From Phascolarctos cinereus (lineage: Eukaryota > Chordata > Mammalia > Diprotodontia > Phascolarctidae), in contig NW_018344127.1 in assembly GCF_002099425.1 (NCBI RefSeq), positions 1,208,001 to 1,272,000 on the forward strand: a stretch of DNA of 64,000 nucleotides, written 5' to 3'. Shown here piece after piece: positions 22,140 to 35,300 of this stretch. The position numbers and the translations under genes are program-made. Under the pieces are notes generated by a model that ran no database searches, was not told where the DNA came from, and saw only the letters and a program-made list of their open reading frames with translations. Position 1 is the stretch's first letter, and each line of letters starts with the position of its first letter.

Positions 22140-22680
22140 AAAACAATGAGATATTGATGACCAAGGGGTGAGGGCGGGAGGTAAGTGGAGGGTTTCTCTT
22201 GGGCCAGGAGCTGGAACAAAAGAAAAGAATGGGGTCTGAAGCTTTGAGATGTGTTACCTGAGCCAGGGGCTAGGCTCAATGGGGAAACCCGCAAGAACTA
22301 CCCAGGTCAGGTGGCTTTCTCAGAAGCAGGAGATGCAGCATGAGACCTGCTCCCTCCCTCCCTCTCTGTCTCTCCAGGGAATCTCTGTAACTTGTTACAC
22401 TGTAACTTGCAGCCCTATAAATATGTTACTTTGTAACTTAGCCGAAGTGCTGGGAGCACGAGGGGTTAAGTGACTTGCCCAGGGTCATACCACCTATTGT
22501 AATCAAAGCCAGTACCTGGGGCCAGGTGTTCCTCACCCTGAGGTCTGCCCCAGGCCTCCATAATAGGCCCCTTCCCCTCTCCTCTAGAATCTCCTTCTCT
22601 GGTTCAGTCTTCGTGTCACCCTAAAAGCCTCTTGTGGGAACAAAAGCTTCCCGAAAGTAGGGATGGTTTTATCCACCGAA
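22140..22680. other. Unassigned intergenic sequence
   Basis: No gene was recognised. 'cctataaatatgttac' near 22415 resembles a TATA box, but nothing downstream supports a gene. Confidence 0.3.
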
Positions 22681-22689
22681 TGTGTATCA

Positions 22690-22830
22690 CCGGTGGTCTG
22701 TCAAGAAGCATCTATTAGCCGCTTACCATATACCAATCATACAAACACAAGCAAAGACACCCCCCCCCAGAAGATTACATTCTATAGGGAGAAGACCGCA
22801 CAAAAGGAGGGTGTGGTATCTGCCCTGGAT
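22690..22830 (-). mobile_element. Antisense CR1-clade fragment
   Basis: The segment runs 'atctattagccgcttaccatataccaatcatacaaacacaagcaaagacacc', then 'cagaagattacattctatagggagaagacc'. It is diverged. Confidence 0.5.
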
Positions 22831-23251
22831 GTGGTCCCGGCTCCCCCCAACCCCGAGGTTGGGAGGGAAAAGGCAGCGGGAGTACGTGGCCAGTTTCCAA
22901 AAGGCCTGGCACTTAGTAGGCGCTCAACCACGAGCCTTCCGGAGCCGTGGGCGGGGCCAGGCCTCTCCGAGCTTTCTCCCCGCCTCGCCCAAGCGGCAGC
23001 ACCGAGGCAGAGGGGAAAACAGGAAATCAGGTCGCCATGCCGACCCTAAGTTTCTTAGTTCTGTAAAATGGGGGCAGGAGCTGTTGCCCAGTGCTCGAAG
23101 GCCAAGTCGTGCGGCCAGGAAGATCACGCGAATGTCCGAGGCGGGATTCGATTCCACGTTTGCCCTTGGTCCCGGCTCCCACTGGACAACCTCCCCGAAC
23201 CGCGGGAAGACATAACTCACGCGGCCGCAGCGCTCCGCCCTCCCCAAGAGC

Positions 23252-23313
23252 CGCGCAGGCGCACTGGACCTGACCGCCATGGAAGGCCCGCCCCCTCATC
23301 GCGCAGGCGCACT
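23252..23313 (+). promoter_or_regulatory. Two NRF-1-like sites upstream of DDX1
   Basis: CGCGCAGGCGCACT occurs exactly twice, at 23252-23265 and 23300-23313, 48 bases apart and within 100 bases of the start codon. It resembles the NRF-1 core GCGCAnGCGC. Function is inference. Confidence 0.65.
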
Positions 23314-23348
23314 AGGGCCGGGCGAGGGCTCCCAGAGTAGACAGCGCT

Positions 23349-23360
23349 AAGATGGCGGCC
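23349..23360 (+). promoter_or_regulatory. YY1-like motif over the DDX1 start codon
   Basis: AAGATGGCGGCC spans the ATG at 23352. This is a common YY1 placement in housekeeping genes, where the binding motif and the first codons coincide (Met-Ala-Ala). Confidence 0.6.
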
Positions 23361-23367
23361 TTCTCAG
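23352..23367 (+). CDS. DDX1: DDX1 exon 1 (coding part)
   Basis: Only 16 coding bases: MAAFS plus the first base of Glu6. The donor is G|gtgcgt. Confidence 0.97.
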
Positions 23368-26300
23368 GTGCGTACGTGGGGGTCGAGGGAGCGGCCGGCG
23401 GACCGTAGGGGCGGAAGGAGGGCAGACTGGTCCTCGCGAGGTGGTGGGCACGTCGGGCAGGCGAGCCGCCCGAGACTTGGGTCCGGCTTCGGCCTGCGCC
23501 GGGCTCTTTCCCCCATCCTTCCCTCTCTCTCGGTCACTCCTGGGGCCGCGTCCCCACCCCCAGCTCCCCACAGTCCCCCGGCTCCCCTGTCACCACGCCC
23601 CTCCCCCACCGGTGCCTGTGCCCCCTGCCGGCATGCGCGCGCGCTCCCCGTCCCTTCTGCGCATGCGTTCCGCTCTTCCGTTTTCCCCCCCCGACACGTC
23701 ATAGGCCCAGTGCTAGCCTATCCTCGCGCGCTGGCGGGGCGGGGGCGAGGCCTCGGGGAGCGGGACGTCACTCCTGGTCTGTTAGAAGCGTCCCGGCTTC
23801 GAGTCCTCGCTCTGACCCCCGACCTCCCGGTGACCCGAGATGTGGCCCCAGGAAACCTCTACCTTTCTTCCCAGGGCCCCTAGGCTTCTCCAGGCCTCAA
23901 TTTCCTCAAGTGTAAACGCCCCAGGACGTGCAGCCAGTGAAGCTTCGCGCTGTATAGAAGCTTTATAAATGCTGCGTAGACGGCTGTTAGCTTTGTGCTG
24001 AGGGGAAAGGGCGCCTTAGAGTTAAACCGGGGTGGGGGTGGGGGCCTGGCTGGAGCGGCCCTGGGGTGGGGAGGACCCCCCCAGCTCCCGTCGCCCCCCC
24101 ATTGAGGAGGGGGCGTGGCATCGCGTGGCTGGGCCTCGGGGTATCTTTGTCCGTCCCTCCAGCCCCTCCTCGGCCAGATGCCCAGCGGCCCCCCCTCCCC
24201 CGGGTGGATGGGGAGCGGCCTTACCTCCACCGCCCCAAATGGCTTTCCTTCACATATGCTGAGCTGGGGGGAGGTCTTCTTGGTGTCATGACATCGACAT
24301 AATTAGACCGCAGTATAACACACCGGGCAGTGAGGACCGTGCCAAGCGGGTTGGAGGCGGAGCCCGGTGGCGTTCCTGTCCTTCCTTTTTGTCCCCTCCA
24401 AGCGGCAGGTCCCGATCTCTGTGCTCGGGGGGGCTTTGCCTCTCCTAAAGTAAGCGCTTAAGAAACGTGTAGGTCCTTGGTAAGTCACTCTGCGTCTCAT
24501 AGGGAAAGGGGGGGATACGTCCGATGTCTCTTAGAGTGGTTGTGAGGAATTCACTTTGTGAATTGTAAAATGCTCCTTAATGTGATTTAGTGGTATTACC
24601 TGTCTCCTGGGAATACTGGAAGGAGAACACAAAAAAGCCCTCCATAAGCAAGCAGGGTCTTCGGTTATCCCCTTGTTTATCCAGGTTAAGAGCTTTCTGA
24701 ACAAGGCACATTTTCTTCCAGATACTATAATTTTCTGCTTTTAACTGAATGAACGTGCTTGTAGACCCATTTAGCCCACATCTCTTGAGGCTACCGGTTC
24801 TAGAAAAATAAAATTAGAATTTGGAAGCTAGCAGGGCTCTGAGATGCTGTCTGGTGTAACTGCTCCAATTTATAAATGAGGAAACTGAGGCTTGAAGGGG
24901 TTAAGGGATTTGTCCAAAGCTTGGGCTCTTAACCTGGGGCTGTGCACTTGCTTTTTAAAAAATAATTAACAGCTGCATTTTGTTATGATTGGTTTCCTTT
25001 GTAATCCCTATATGTTAATGCATTTAAAAACATTATTCCTAGGACCCATGGGCTTCATCTGACCACCAAAGGGGGCCAGGACACCAAAAAGTTAAGAACC
25101 CCCGGCCTGAGGCTACGCAGCTAGTTTTGGGCTGAACTGGGATTTGAAGCAAGGTGTTTTGACTCCTGGCCCTTTCTCTTTTCATTCTACTAGATTTCCA
25201 CACTTAACAGATGTCTTGTAATAGGGGTGAAGTCAAAGAAAGTGAGGTTGGAGATCCTCCATCATAAGGAAGCCTTTGCGCTAGGTCCTTTCTGACCAAA
25301 GAAGATGGCATGGGGGGGAACAGAATTGTCAGAAGCAGCCAAACACACTTCCATATTGTTTGGAGATAGGAGATCTAGAACAAAATTTTAATGAAATAAG
25401 TTACCAACAATGGGGTAAAAAATCTTAGTGAATGGTGAAGCAGGAATATTTTCTGCAAGGGAAGGCTCCAACAGGGGCAGTGATTGAGAAGGTGTAGCCA
25501 CTGAACCTAGAGGCCTGGTCAAAGTTGAGTGGGTGTTGCACAGGTCCACTGTTTTAGAGCTGATGAAAGGAAAGGGTGTCCCAGCATTTTAGTGAGCATT
25601 TGTGAAGGGAACAGATAGGTTCAAAGAAGATACTATCCAGAGACCACAATGTCACCAAAGAATAGTGCTTTGTCCCCCTTGCTCTCCAAGCAGTGTGATT
25701 TAGAAAAAGTTTGCAACCCTCAACTGATTTTGCTAAGTGGTAGAAGTAATTTGTAACATTCTGTATTTACTTTGTAGTGGGAATAACCCTTTTATCTAGG
25801 AGTTCACATTTCAGAACAGATGATAAGGTGAATTTAAATTTCAGGAACAAGGATCAGAGAGGTTCAAGAGTGGAAGGGGTCTTGGACATCCTGTTGTCAA
25901 CTCCCTCAGTTCACAGAAAAGTCCCAGAGCAGTGACTTACCCAGGGTCACCTAGACTCTGAGGGGCAGAACAAGCTGTGGGTCTTGTCCCTCAGATGCCA
26001 AGTGGAGGGCCCTTCCCACTGTGCCATACTGAAAGGGTTCTCTGAGAACTTGGATCGCCTTTGTGAGAAACAGTGCTGGACTACTTTCTTTTTCCACACC
26101 AGCTAATTTATTTTAAACAAGTGTTTTATTGATGTTGTTTGCTTTCATATTGCACTCCTTTCTGGCTGTGTGCTCTCCATGTCCCACAGTCCACATGGGC
26201 TTTCCAGCTGTCTTAATTCTTTCCTCCCCTCTCGGCCTGCAGCAGAGGTCTTTCATGGGGACTCAGGACCATTCGAGCCACATGTGATCCCCCCCCTCCT

Positions 26301-29300
26301 GTGTAGATTTTTATGTCAGCCCCTGGTGAGCACAGTGACTGGATTTGTGGTTCTGTAGCTTATTCATGGAGGGTAAAAGCACCCATCCCCAGGCCTCCAG
26401 TTTGAATAGATGGAACTTTTAAGAAAGAATGAGTTCATTTTCATTTCCTTGATTAGCTTTTAAACGAATTAATTTATTTTTATTTTTACAGAAATGGGTG
26501 TTATGCCTGAGATTGCTCAAGCTGTGGAGGAGATGGATTGGCTGTGAGTATATATTTAGCTTAAACAGTAACTGTCCTTGGCTTGAAAGGCCTGTGAATG
26601 ACTCTTCACAATCTGCTCTGGCTACTAGTTGTTGCCTAAGTGAAATGCAGCCTTTCCATGATTATTTCAACCAGTGATCGTTTATTTCTGAAGGTTGTAG
26701 GGCTTTATATAAATTCAAATAATGCATGTTTCCAGATTGGTAGTTTAAATAGTCTTTGGGACAACTTTTTAATATGTCTTAAATTGATGTGGTTTAAATT
26801 AAGTCAAGTTACTCTCAGGATTAATTTTTATTTTATCTGTTTCACACTAAGTTTTTTCATGATTTGGTTCTTTCTAGCCTCCCAACTGATATCCAGGCTG
26901 AGTCCATCCCATTGATTCTAGGAGGAGGTGATGTGCTTATGGTATGTTGAACATGGTACTCTTTTAAAATTACCTTTAGGTTTCAAAGTAAGATTTCTGC
27001 CAAAACCCCTCAGTGCTGCATGTCTGGGGTTAGAGGTCTGTGTCCAGCCTCCTGTGTGGTCCATGGCTGGTTCCCTCTTGAGCTCTGTGTATCCCTACAC
27101 CTCTCTGGGCCGTCCCCTCCTGGGATCGGGCCTGCCCTGGGCCCTCAGCCCGCCTTCGCAGGGTCAGGTCTCCAGTGTGTGCAGGGCTGTTAGCGCCTCT
27201 TCCTAGCAGCCCTACCTGGCGACCCGGGCTACTTCCTTCCCCAGCCCTGGTCAGTCACCCGGCTGGGCTGAGAAGTGCTTCTCCCCATCCCTTGGACAGC
27301 TTGTGCCCCGCCCCAGGGGCATCTATTTGTTCCCAGTTCTGTGAAGCTACAGAAAGTTATGCTGTATAAATAACGGGGGTCTGTCGGGGGCCAGGCCATA
27401 GGGTGTGGACATTGGGGTCACTTTGCGGCACAGTTATGGATGCTTTACCTGCCCCGCCGGCCACTGGTGAGCAGCTGTCCATTCCGCCTCCAGCCTAAGA
27501 CGGGCTACAGATCCCTAGATGTCATTCAGCAACATGACATGTGCCTGAGAGTCCTTGGCAGCATTTTCTGGGCTCCCTTATGGCGTCCCGACTTGAATCA
27601 CCAGGAGTGGCCCACAGTGGGTTCCAGGTTTGTCCAGTGAGGGCTGGCTCCCTGGGCAGATTGCTCCCCATCTCTTTGGTCTCCTCCTTCAGCCCAGTTT
27701 TCAGCTCCTTCGGTGCCTTTCTTGTCTTCCTGTGACCCTTGGCAGACAGTCCCCCTCCTACTCATCCTCACCCCCATGGCTGCAAACAAACATTCTTTCC
27801 ATCTCACCTGCCAAATGGTCACCTGGCACATTGGGGACCTGCACTGTGAGGGAGCCAGGCACTTTCTGAGGCAGCTGGTTCCCCTTGGGAATAGCTCCTT
27901 ACATTACACCCACATCTGCCTCGGCAGCTTCTGCCCACAGCTGCTCAGTCTCTTCTCTGGGCCAAGCTGGACAGCACCAATCTCTTGTCTGTGAAAGCCT
28001 TCCAGACACTTGGGGGCATTTGTCATATCCTTCCCTTGGCTAAACAGCATTAGTTTCTTCAACAGTCCTTCTGTATATGGCTTGACTGGACCTTCAGAGA
28101 CAGTCCCTGGGAGGAGCCAGGCCACTCACCTTTGAAATCCAGAAACACCCCTCCTCCATCCTCAGCTTCCCAGCCCTTTCCCAGGGGATCACCCACTCCT
28201 CCCACCCCTCTCCCTCTGGCTTTGAGAACTGAGATCAAAGCCCTGCCACCGTAGCCTCTGGATAGGGCTTAGCAGGGCACTCAACGCCCCTGTGACTTCC
28301 CAGACCCCAGATGGAGGCCCCTTCCCTGCCTTCTATTGGGGATTAGGAGAAGCAGAAATAAGAATGACTTCAAAGTGAAAGTAGCCAGCAGTCTGTACTA
28401 ATCAGGGCTAATAGGGAGCTGTGAGTGTTATAAATGTTAGTTTAATGGTAGCCATTAATTGCTGATCTGAACTATAAACGATTTATCTCCCTTGCAGGCC
28501 GCAGAAACAGGAAGTGGAAAGACTGGTGTAAGTAATAAAATGAACTGTTTATGCAATGCTATGTAATTGAATTCTGAAGGGGTTTTCAGTAGCTACTTCA
28601 TTGGTGTATTTGAAGTATTTTAGTTTTCGGAGGAAATTAGTGTGAACCTCATTTTCTTAACCAAGGGGACGGAGGTGGTTTGTTGCCAGAAATTACTCAA
28701 TTAGAATCCTTTGAAATTGAGTACTGGGTGGGATTTTTAAAGAAAATGCCTCAGTGTGTTTTGGGGTGAGGCATTTGGATCTTTTCTTTGAGGGGAATTT
28801 GCCTTACGTAAACATTCAGTTTTTATCCCCTTTGACCTCTTGGGATTTGACACTAAAAAAGTTTTGCAAGTGGAAGTCACTTATTGCCTTCAGCCTAACA
28901 ACAAACATTTACTAAGCATTTGCCAGGCCCTTTAGGGGGATATAAAGAAAGGGAAAAGATGACCCCGCCCCAAAGGAGCTCAGTCTAGTGGGGGAGACGG
29001 CAAGCACTCAGCCAGCTTCAGACAGGGGGAGACAGGACAGAGGAGGGCAGGCACAGGAATTGGGAGAGGCCAGGGAAGGCTTCCTGGGGAAGAGGGGCTT
29101 CTGGTGGGGCCTGAAGGAAGCTGGGAAGGGGAAGAGGTTCCATCTGGCACAGGCAGATCATCTTATTCAAGGAACAGCCAGAGGGCCAGTGGCACAGGAT
29201 CACAGGGTGTTGGGGGGTGGGGGTGGGGGGCTAATGAGGTAGAAAGAGAATGCAAAGGAGGGGGGGCAGGGCAGAGATCTGTGAGGAAAGGCTTTTTGTA

Positions 29301-32300
29301 TTTGCTCCTAGAGGCAATAGGGAGCCACCTGAGGAGGGGGGTGTCACAGACCTGCTTTTGGGAAAATTGCCTGAGGTGGTTGAATGGAGGGTGGGTTGGA
29401 GTGAGGAGAGACCTGAGGCAGGCAGACCCCCCCAGCAGCTACTGCCAGAGTCCAGGCGTGAGGTGACGAGGGCCTGCTGCACCAGGGTGGGGGCAGGGTC
29501 CAAGGAGAGAAGGGCGTGCATCAGAGAGATGTTGCAAAGGCAGAATCTACACACCTCGACAGTTTGGATCTGGGGGATGAGCGAGCGTGAGGAGCCCAGG
29601 GTGACTCCTAGGTTGGGAGCCTGAGGGACTGGAAGGATAGGGGTGCCCTCCACAACCCTAATAGGAAGGGAGAAGGTGGGAGGGTTCAGGGGGAAAGGTC
29701 ATGAGTTTAGTTTTGGATAATTGAGTTTCGGGTGTGTACTGGACGTCCAGTTGGAGATGGGATATTGGAGATCAGCAGACAGCTTGGGGCAAAATAGACA
29801 GATTTGAGTATCAGCCACTTAGAGATGGTCATTAAATCCATGGCAGCTGATGAGATCCCCAAGCTTAGAGGGAGAAGAGAAGAGGGCCAAGGACAGAGCC
29901 CCAGGGAACGTGTAGGGTTAGATGCTGTGATATTCCTGCAGGAGGATCCAGCAAAGGAGGCAGAGGAGGAGCCTTCAGAGAGGGAGGAGGAGAGTCAGGA
30001 GAAACAGAAGGGGAGTGTCCTGGAAACGCAGAGGGACGAGAGTGTCCAACAGTGTCAGAGGCTGCAGAGAGAGAGGTCCAGGAGAATGAGGGCTGAGAAA
30101 AGGCTTGAGGATGTGGCCACTGAGAGATCAGCGGTCACTTTGGAGAGGAGAATGTTGGTACAATGAGGAGGTCACAAGCCACATTGTAAGAGAGTAAGAG
30201 GAGAGAAAGTGGAGGCCCCTAGTGTAGACAGCCTATTCAAGGAGTTTAGCCATAAAAGAGGCGAAAGATACAGGATAATAGTGGGGATTAGATGGACAAA
30301 CTGAAGATTTTTTTTTAATCGGGGGAGATATGGGCATGTTTGTGGGTGGGGGGAATGAGCCAGGAGTCAAGGAGACAGTGAAGATAAATGAGAGAGGAGG
30401 AATGACAGAGGTGGCAAACAGGATCTCCTGAACAAGTCTGAGGGCAGCCTCTTCACAGGAGACAGAAGAAGGAGGAGACGAGGAAGAAAGGAGAAGAGGG
30501 AGGGCAGGAATGGCCTCTTCACTGAGAGGGTGGGTGGGTGGGGGGACCCATGGGAGGTTTGAGGAGGGATGGGAAGGTTTGGAAGAGCTACTGTGGACAA
30601 GGGAGGTATATAGAGCAGGACTAGCCAGCAGCAGTGAGGGCCCAGGTGAAATTATGTAACATCGATTTGTAGCGAACCCAATGGTTGCGTGACTCTCTCC
30701 ACCTTTGTTCCATAGCACATGTGTAGGAGTGAAGGCTGCAAGATGGGAGTGATCCTGTCTCAAGGCTAAACTTGGCAAGAACCCATGGGTAGACAGGACA
30801 GTGTAGGGTTTGCTAAAGGGTCCATGTGGGGAGAGGAGGAGAGTGTGACTAGAGCTGGGGAGATGGCCCAGGAGAGACCAAGGGGTCAAGGGGTTGTGAT
30901 TCTAAGCAGGAGAGTAGGACTGTTAAGGGAAGTCAGAGGGAGAGGTCACAGTCAAGGAAGAGATTTCAGGGTGACGGCAGGATGGAGGTGGCTGAGGGGC
31001 CTGGAGAAGTAATGAAGTACAGACTGGCAGGCCCTGGGTCCATCATTTCCCCGTTCGTCTTGTTCCTCCATCCTTCATTCGGGTCGGGTTTGGTCATGTG
31101 ATGTTAGCTGGCCGGTCAGACAGACACTCTGTAGGTCTTCTGATTGGTCGCCTCTGTGCGCCCCCTCTTGGGTCACATGCTTCCAGCCCTTGCTGGGCCT
31201 TGGTAAGCAGCATCTCTTCCTTCTCCAGGCTTTCAGTATCCCGGTCATCCAGATAGTGTATGAAACCCTGAAAGACCAGCAGGAGGGCAAGAAAGGGAAG
31301 ACCACCGTGAAAACCGGGGCTGCAGGTATGCTAGGATATGGACGGTTTTCTTGTCATCAAGTGAACTTTATGAACATTTGAGGGACTTTGGGGTTTGTTC
31401 TGCAAATATTTTAGTGGTGGTGATTGTTCATTGAGTGTGCAGCAGATTGATGAAGGTTTGAGAAGAGCTCACCGTTACATTGTGAGGTGCAGAGCCACGC
31501 TGTGGGCTGGGTTGAATTTCATCGGACTAATGTTTTTGCAGCACCTGTTGTGCGTGGGAGCTCAGCGCTGGCTAGTGGGGGGTTCTATGCTGACACCCCT
31601 CAGCACAGAATATTGACAATCCAAAGAGAATATACCGTTTTCCTGACATTTCAGTTAGGGTGTGGATGGCATGCCTGGGTTTCACTGCTTCAGAATCTCA
31701 TGCATTCCTTTTGCTCATACAGAATGGAGGGGAGCCTAAGCCAGAAAAACCTCTTCTGGTGCTTGGGCACCAACCAACCGGGAGACCTTGGGCAAGTCAG
31801 TGTATGTCTCCTGGCTCCAGGTGTCCTTATTGTTAAAGGAGAAGATTGCAGTGATCTCTGAAGGCCTCTTTTCAGCTAAGCCTTTGGCGGTTTTTAGGAT
31901 GTAGTTTAGGCTCCTGCCATATCTTGAGTATTTTCTTGAATGATATAACCTATCATTATAACAAACAAATGATATATGAAGAGAGATTATATATCGGTAC
32001 ATCTTGCTTCTTAATTGTTTAAAGCACTGTGATGCCACAGTTTGATAAATGAACTGAAGCTATGACGTCTCTAATGAGGTAGGGCCCTCTGACATGTGGC
32101 TTGTCCTAATATCTGGATGTTTCATAAGCTTGGGCTGCCGACCGATGTGGACACATCAGAGCAGGGTCAGAGGAAGGGGACGAGCACCAGGTGATGGGGC
32201 TCATAGTGTGGGGAGCTGCTTTTGGAGGGGAAGAAGAGAGGATTTTTTTCAGGGTGTGAAGGACTCTTGGGGAAAGAGTGGAGAGACAGGACTTGTTTTA

Positions 32301-35300
32301 TCTTCCTTTAGAAATCACACCTGTGTCCAAGAAGGAGAAGTTTTAGGGGCTAATTTCAGCTCAACATAAAACAACTTCCTAATACCTTGAGCTGTGCAGT
32401 AGTCAAAAAGCTTGTCTTTTTTTAAAAACAAATATTTTTTTTAATTAACAGCATTCATTTTTCTCTCCCTCCCACTTCCATCCCTGTATTGGGAAAAAAA
32501 AAGACAAGAATAACCACCTTGTTACTTCATAGAGCAGTAAAAGTGTTTACGAGGAGGCTGCCGGGTGTGCTCTGCATCGGGATCGAGGGGGCACACCTCT
32601 TAGTTTTAAACAATTTGTTGTTTTACATCACCTTCGCTTCCAAGTATGGCCCTTTCTTTCCCTCTCCAGACAGAAAGGCAGTTAAGCCAAACTAATGAGT
32701 GCATCGATTGATGCCATGGAGGCAGTGTTCATCCCCTGCCCCTCCCAGCTCAATGTTGATGCTGGCTAGCCAGCCGGGCCCCTTAGCCTAGGTGTCCTAG
32801 ACCATCCACTCATCTCCCCCTCTGCCTCCTGCCTCCTGCACTGATACTTCCCTAGCTCGAAGCAAGGAAGGGAGGGAGGCTCACTTTCAGATCTTTTCTT
32901 TCAGGCCAATCTTGGCCGTTGTGATTACGTAGCGGTCCCTTTTGTTGGTGGTGGTCTTTCTGTTTGTGTGGTTGTCATCGCCATCCTTACTGGGTCTGTC
33001 TTCACATTCTCTCCCTTGGTAAAAGTCTTCCTGTGCTTCTTTCTGTGTTTATCATGTTTGTCATTTCTTAGAGCATGGGAGCACTCCATCACATTTAGGC
33101 ATTATTCACCATTCGCCATTGAGAGACATTGACTTTGTTTCCAATGTGCATCCTTCTACAGAAAGTGCTGCTTATAAATATTTTGGTGTATATGAGGCCT
33201 TTTACCTCCTTGGGGCATCTGCCTGGCAGGGGATCTCTGGGCCCGAGGGGAATCACTTGAAAATGTTTTTTTTCCTGTCTTCATTTTCCAGCATTTCCCT
33301 CCTCCCTGTCCCACCCAGACAAGTTATCACTTATAGCAAAGAAAAAAAGTCCAGCCACACTAACATAGCCGCAGTCAGACATGACAGTGCCCCCTATGAA
33401 GAAGGGACAGCATTGTAGACATCTTCCTGTTTCTCCTTTAGGGTCAGGCCTGGGCATTAGAATTACACAGCATTCAATTTCAGGTTTTGTCATTTGCATT
33501 TACGTGGCTGTTGTCATCATGCATGTTTTCGTGTTTCTGACACCTTCGCTTTGCATCATGTGTCTTCCTGTGTTCTTCACATCTGCCATTTTGTGTGGTA
33601 CTGTGATAAACAGTACCACAGTTTGTTTACCCCTGCTGATGGGCGTCTCTCCCAAAAAAGCATCTCTGGAAAGATTTTGTGCTGTGCAGGGTTTTCTTTG
33701 TGTTTGTGACTCCACTCCCCTTGCGGTTATACACCTAGCAGAGGGCTCTCTGGATCAAGGGGGTGCTTGAATCACTCAGCTGACGTCATTTCCAGTTGCT
33801 TTTTTGGAGTGGTTGGGCCAGTTCCCAGCACCATGCCTCCGGGTGTGTTCAGGGGCCTCACTTTGCACAGCCAGTCCTTCCCACATTGACCATGCCTGTC
33901 ATCTTTGCCAATTCCATGGGTCTGGGAGAAACTTCAGACTTGCTTTGATGGCATTTCCTCTGCTTGGTGATTGGGAGCAGTGTGTCACAGGGCTGGGCGT
34001 TAAATCTTTTAAAGCTGTGGCCTCCCCTCCCACCTGCTGGGGATGGATCTGGGTTGTTGGTGTCGTCTGAGGGTTCTTTGTGTGTTTTGGGCTTCAGAGC
34101 CTCTTCAGATGTTGCACGCCTGAGGATTCGATCAGGCTCATCCTGATGGGGAGCTGTGTACTCCGAATATCTGCCCTGTCTTTTGTTGATTGACCAGAGA
34201 GAGTTAATAACTGGGTCCTTCCATCCCAGCATTTATGCATTAAGACACGTTAAGAAAGGAAGCAAGCTCGCTTGTTTCCCTTTGAAAAGAAGAGCTAGGC
34301 CCTGCCCTGGGAATGAGCCGCAGGCCATCCGAGGGGGTTTTCTGTGTAATGGGCTTGGAAGAAGGGATGTTGGCGATCGTCTGGCCTGGGCAAACTGATC
34401 TCTGAGGGGAGGTGACCTGTTCTGAGCTGTGTGTGTGGGGAAGAAAAGCTTTCTCCATTCCTTTTGTGGCCATGACGTGTTAGAATTCTGTGGGAGGCCA
34501 GGGCCTGTCGTATTCACGTACTGAGGGTCAGAGGAGGGGAGGCCGCTCTGGTCCTGGCCCTGCTCCTGATACCTCCAGGCCTCTCCATCCAAAAGAGAAG
34601 GGGCTTAGATCAGCCTCCCCTCTCCCCTGGGGTACTGGGGGCAGAGAGAATATGCTCAGCTGAATTCAATTTGTAGGACTTTAGATGTCAGTAGAAACAT
34701 CGGTTGTCTCTTGTTCTGAATCAAATGTGGTGTTTGATTTTCTTCTCCCTTTAGTGCTCAACAAATGGCAGATGAACCCGTATGACAGAGGATCGGCTTT
34801 TGGTGAGTGGCTCTCTTGGCCTCTTTGGGCAGACGGGACCCATGAGCGTCCATGGTTGTGGGACGGCTTCTTCTGGGCATTGCTGAAGGTCAGAGTGGCT
34901 TTTAGGTCATTGGTGACATCTGCGCTTTCACATGAGGCAACGCTGTGTTCTCTGTGGTGACTCTTTGCTAAGGTGATGCAAGGGACTGAATGACATTGGA
35001 GAAGAAATCTGAAGTAGAATCGTTCTAGGGTTTTTCTTTTCTAATGTTTCCTGCTTGAGCCCCAAATGTGAACTTTGGTATATTGGGTCTGTGTTTGCAA
35101 AGGCAGGTGGTTGGGTGCTTCCAGACCATCGCTAGCTCACTAAGTGTTCTGCTACAGAACACGTTTAGAATTCATTCACTCAGCAGATGTTGGAGGGACT
35201 CCTCTGTACGAGGAGCTTGTTAGGTGTGACTTTGTCATAAAGGTTTCCTCCACCAGAGCCTCAGACCGGCAGACGCCAATTGTTTGTATTCACGCACACT

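Larger units (their letters stand above)
22840..24450. promoter_or_regulatory. DDX1 CpG island and promoter
   Basis: This is a long CpG-rich stretch covering the 5' flank, exon 1 and the start of intron 1. There is no TATA box. NRF-1-like sites and an AAGATGGCGGCC (YY1-like) motif lie immediately at the start codon. In intron 1 there are further motifs: tgcgcatgcgttcc near 23658 and a CRE-like gacgtcac near 23764. Confidence 0.85.

Noticed and set aside
22405-22440. TATA-like cctataaatatg
   Set aside because: No downstream gene, CpG island or exon. A/T words of this size occur by chance.
23027-23299. Possible divergent gene starting with ATGGCGG on the minus strand near 23280
   Set aside because: The ATG has good context, but the predicted proteins resemble nothing and no exon chain follows. 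At most it could be a promoter-antisense RNA.
23364-23883. Several 87-171-codon ORFs around DDX1 exon 1 and intron 1
   Set aside because: High G+C removes stops by chance. They overlap the CpG island on both strands and have no splice or family support.
29231-30889. Long minus-strand ORFs (140 and 218 codons) in DDX1 intron 4
   Set aside because: They are remains of a CR1-clade LINE reverse transcriptase and its upstream region, not a nested host gene.
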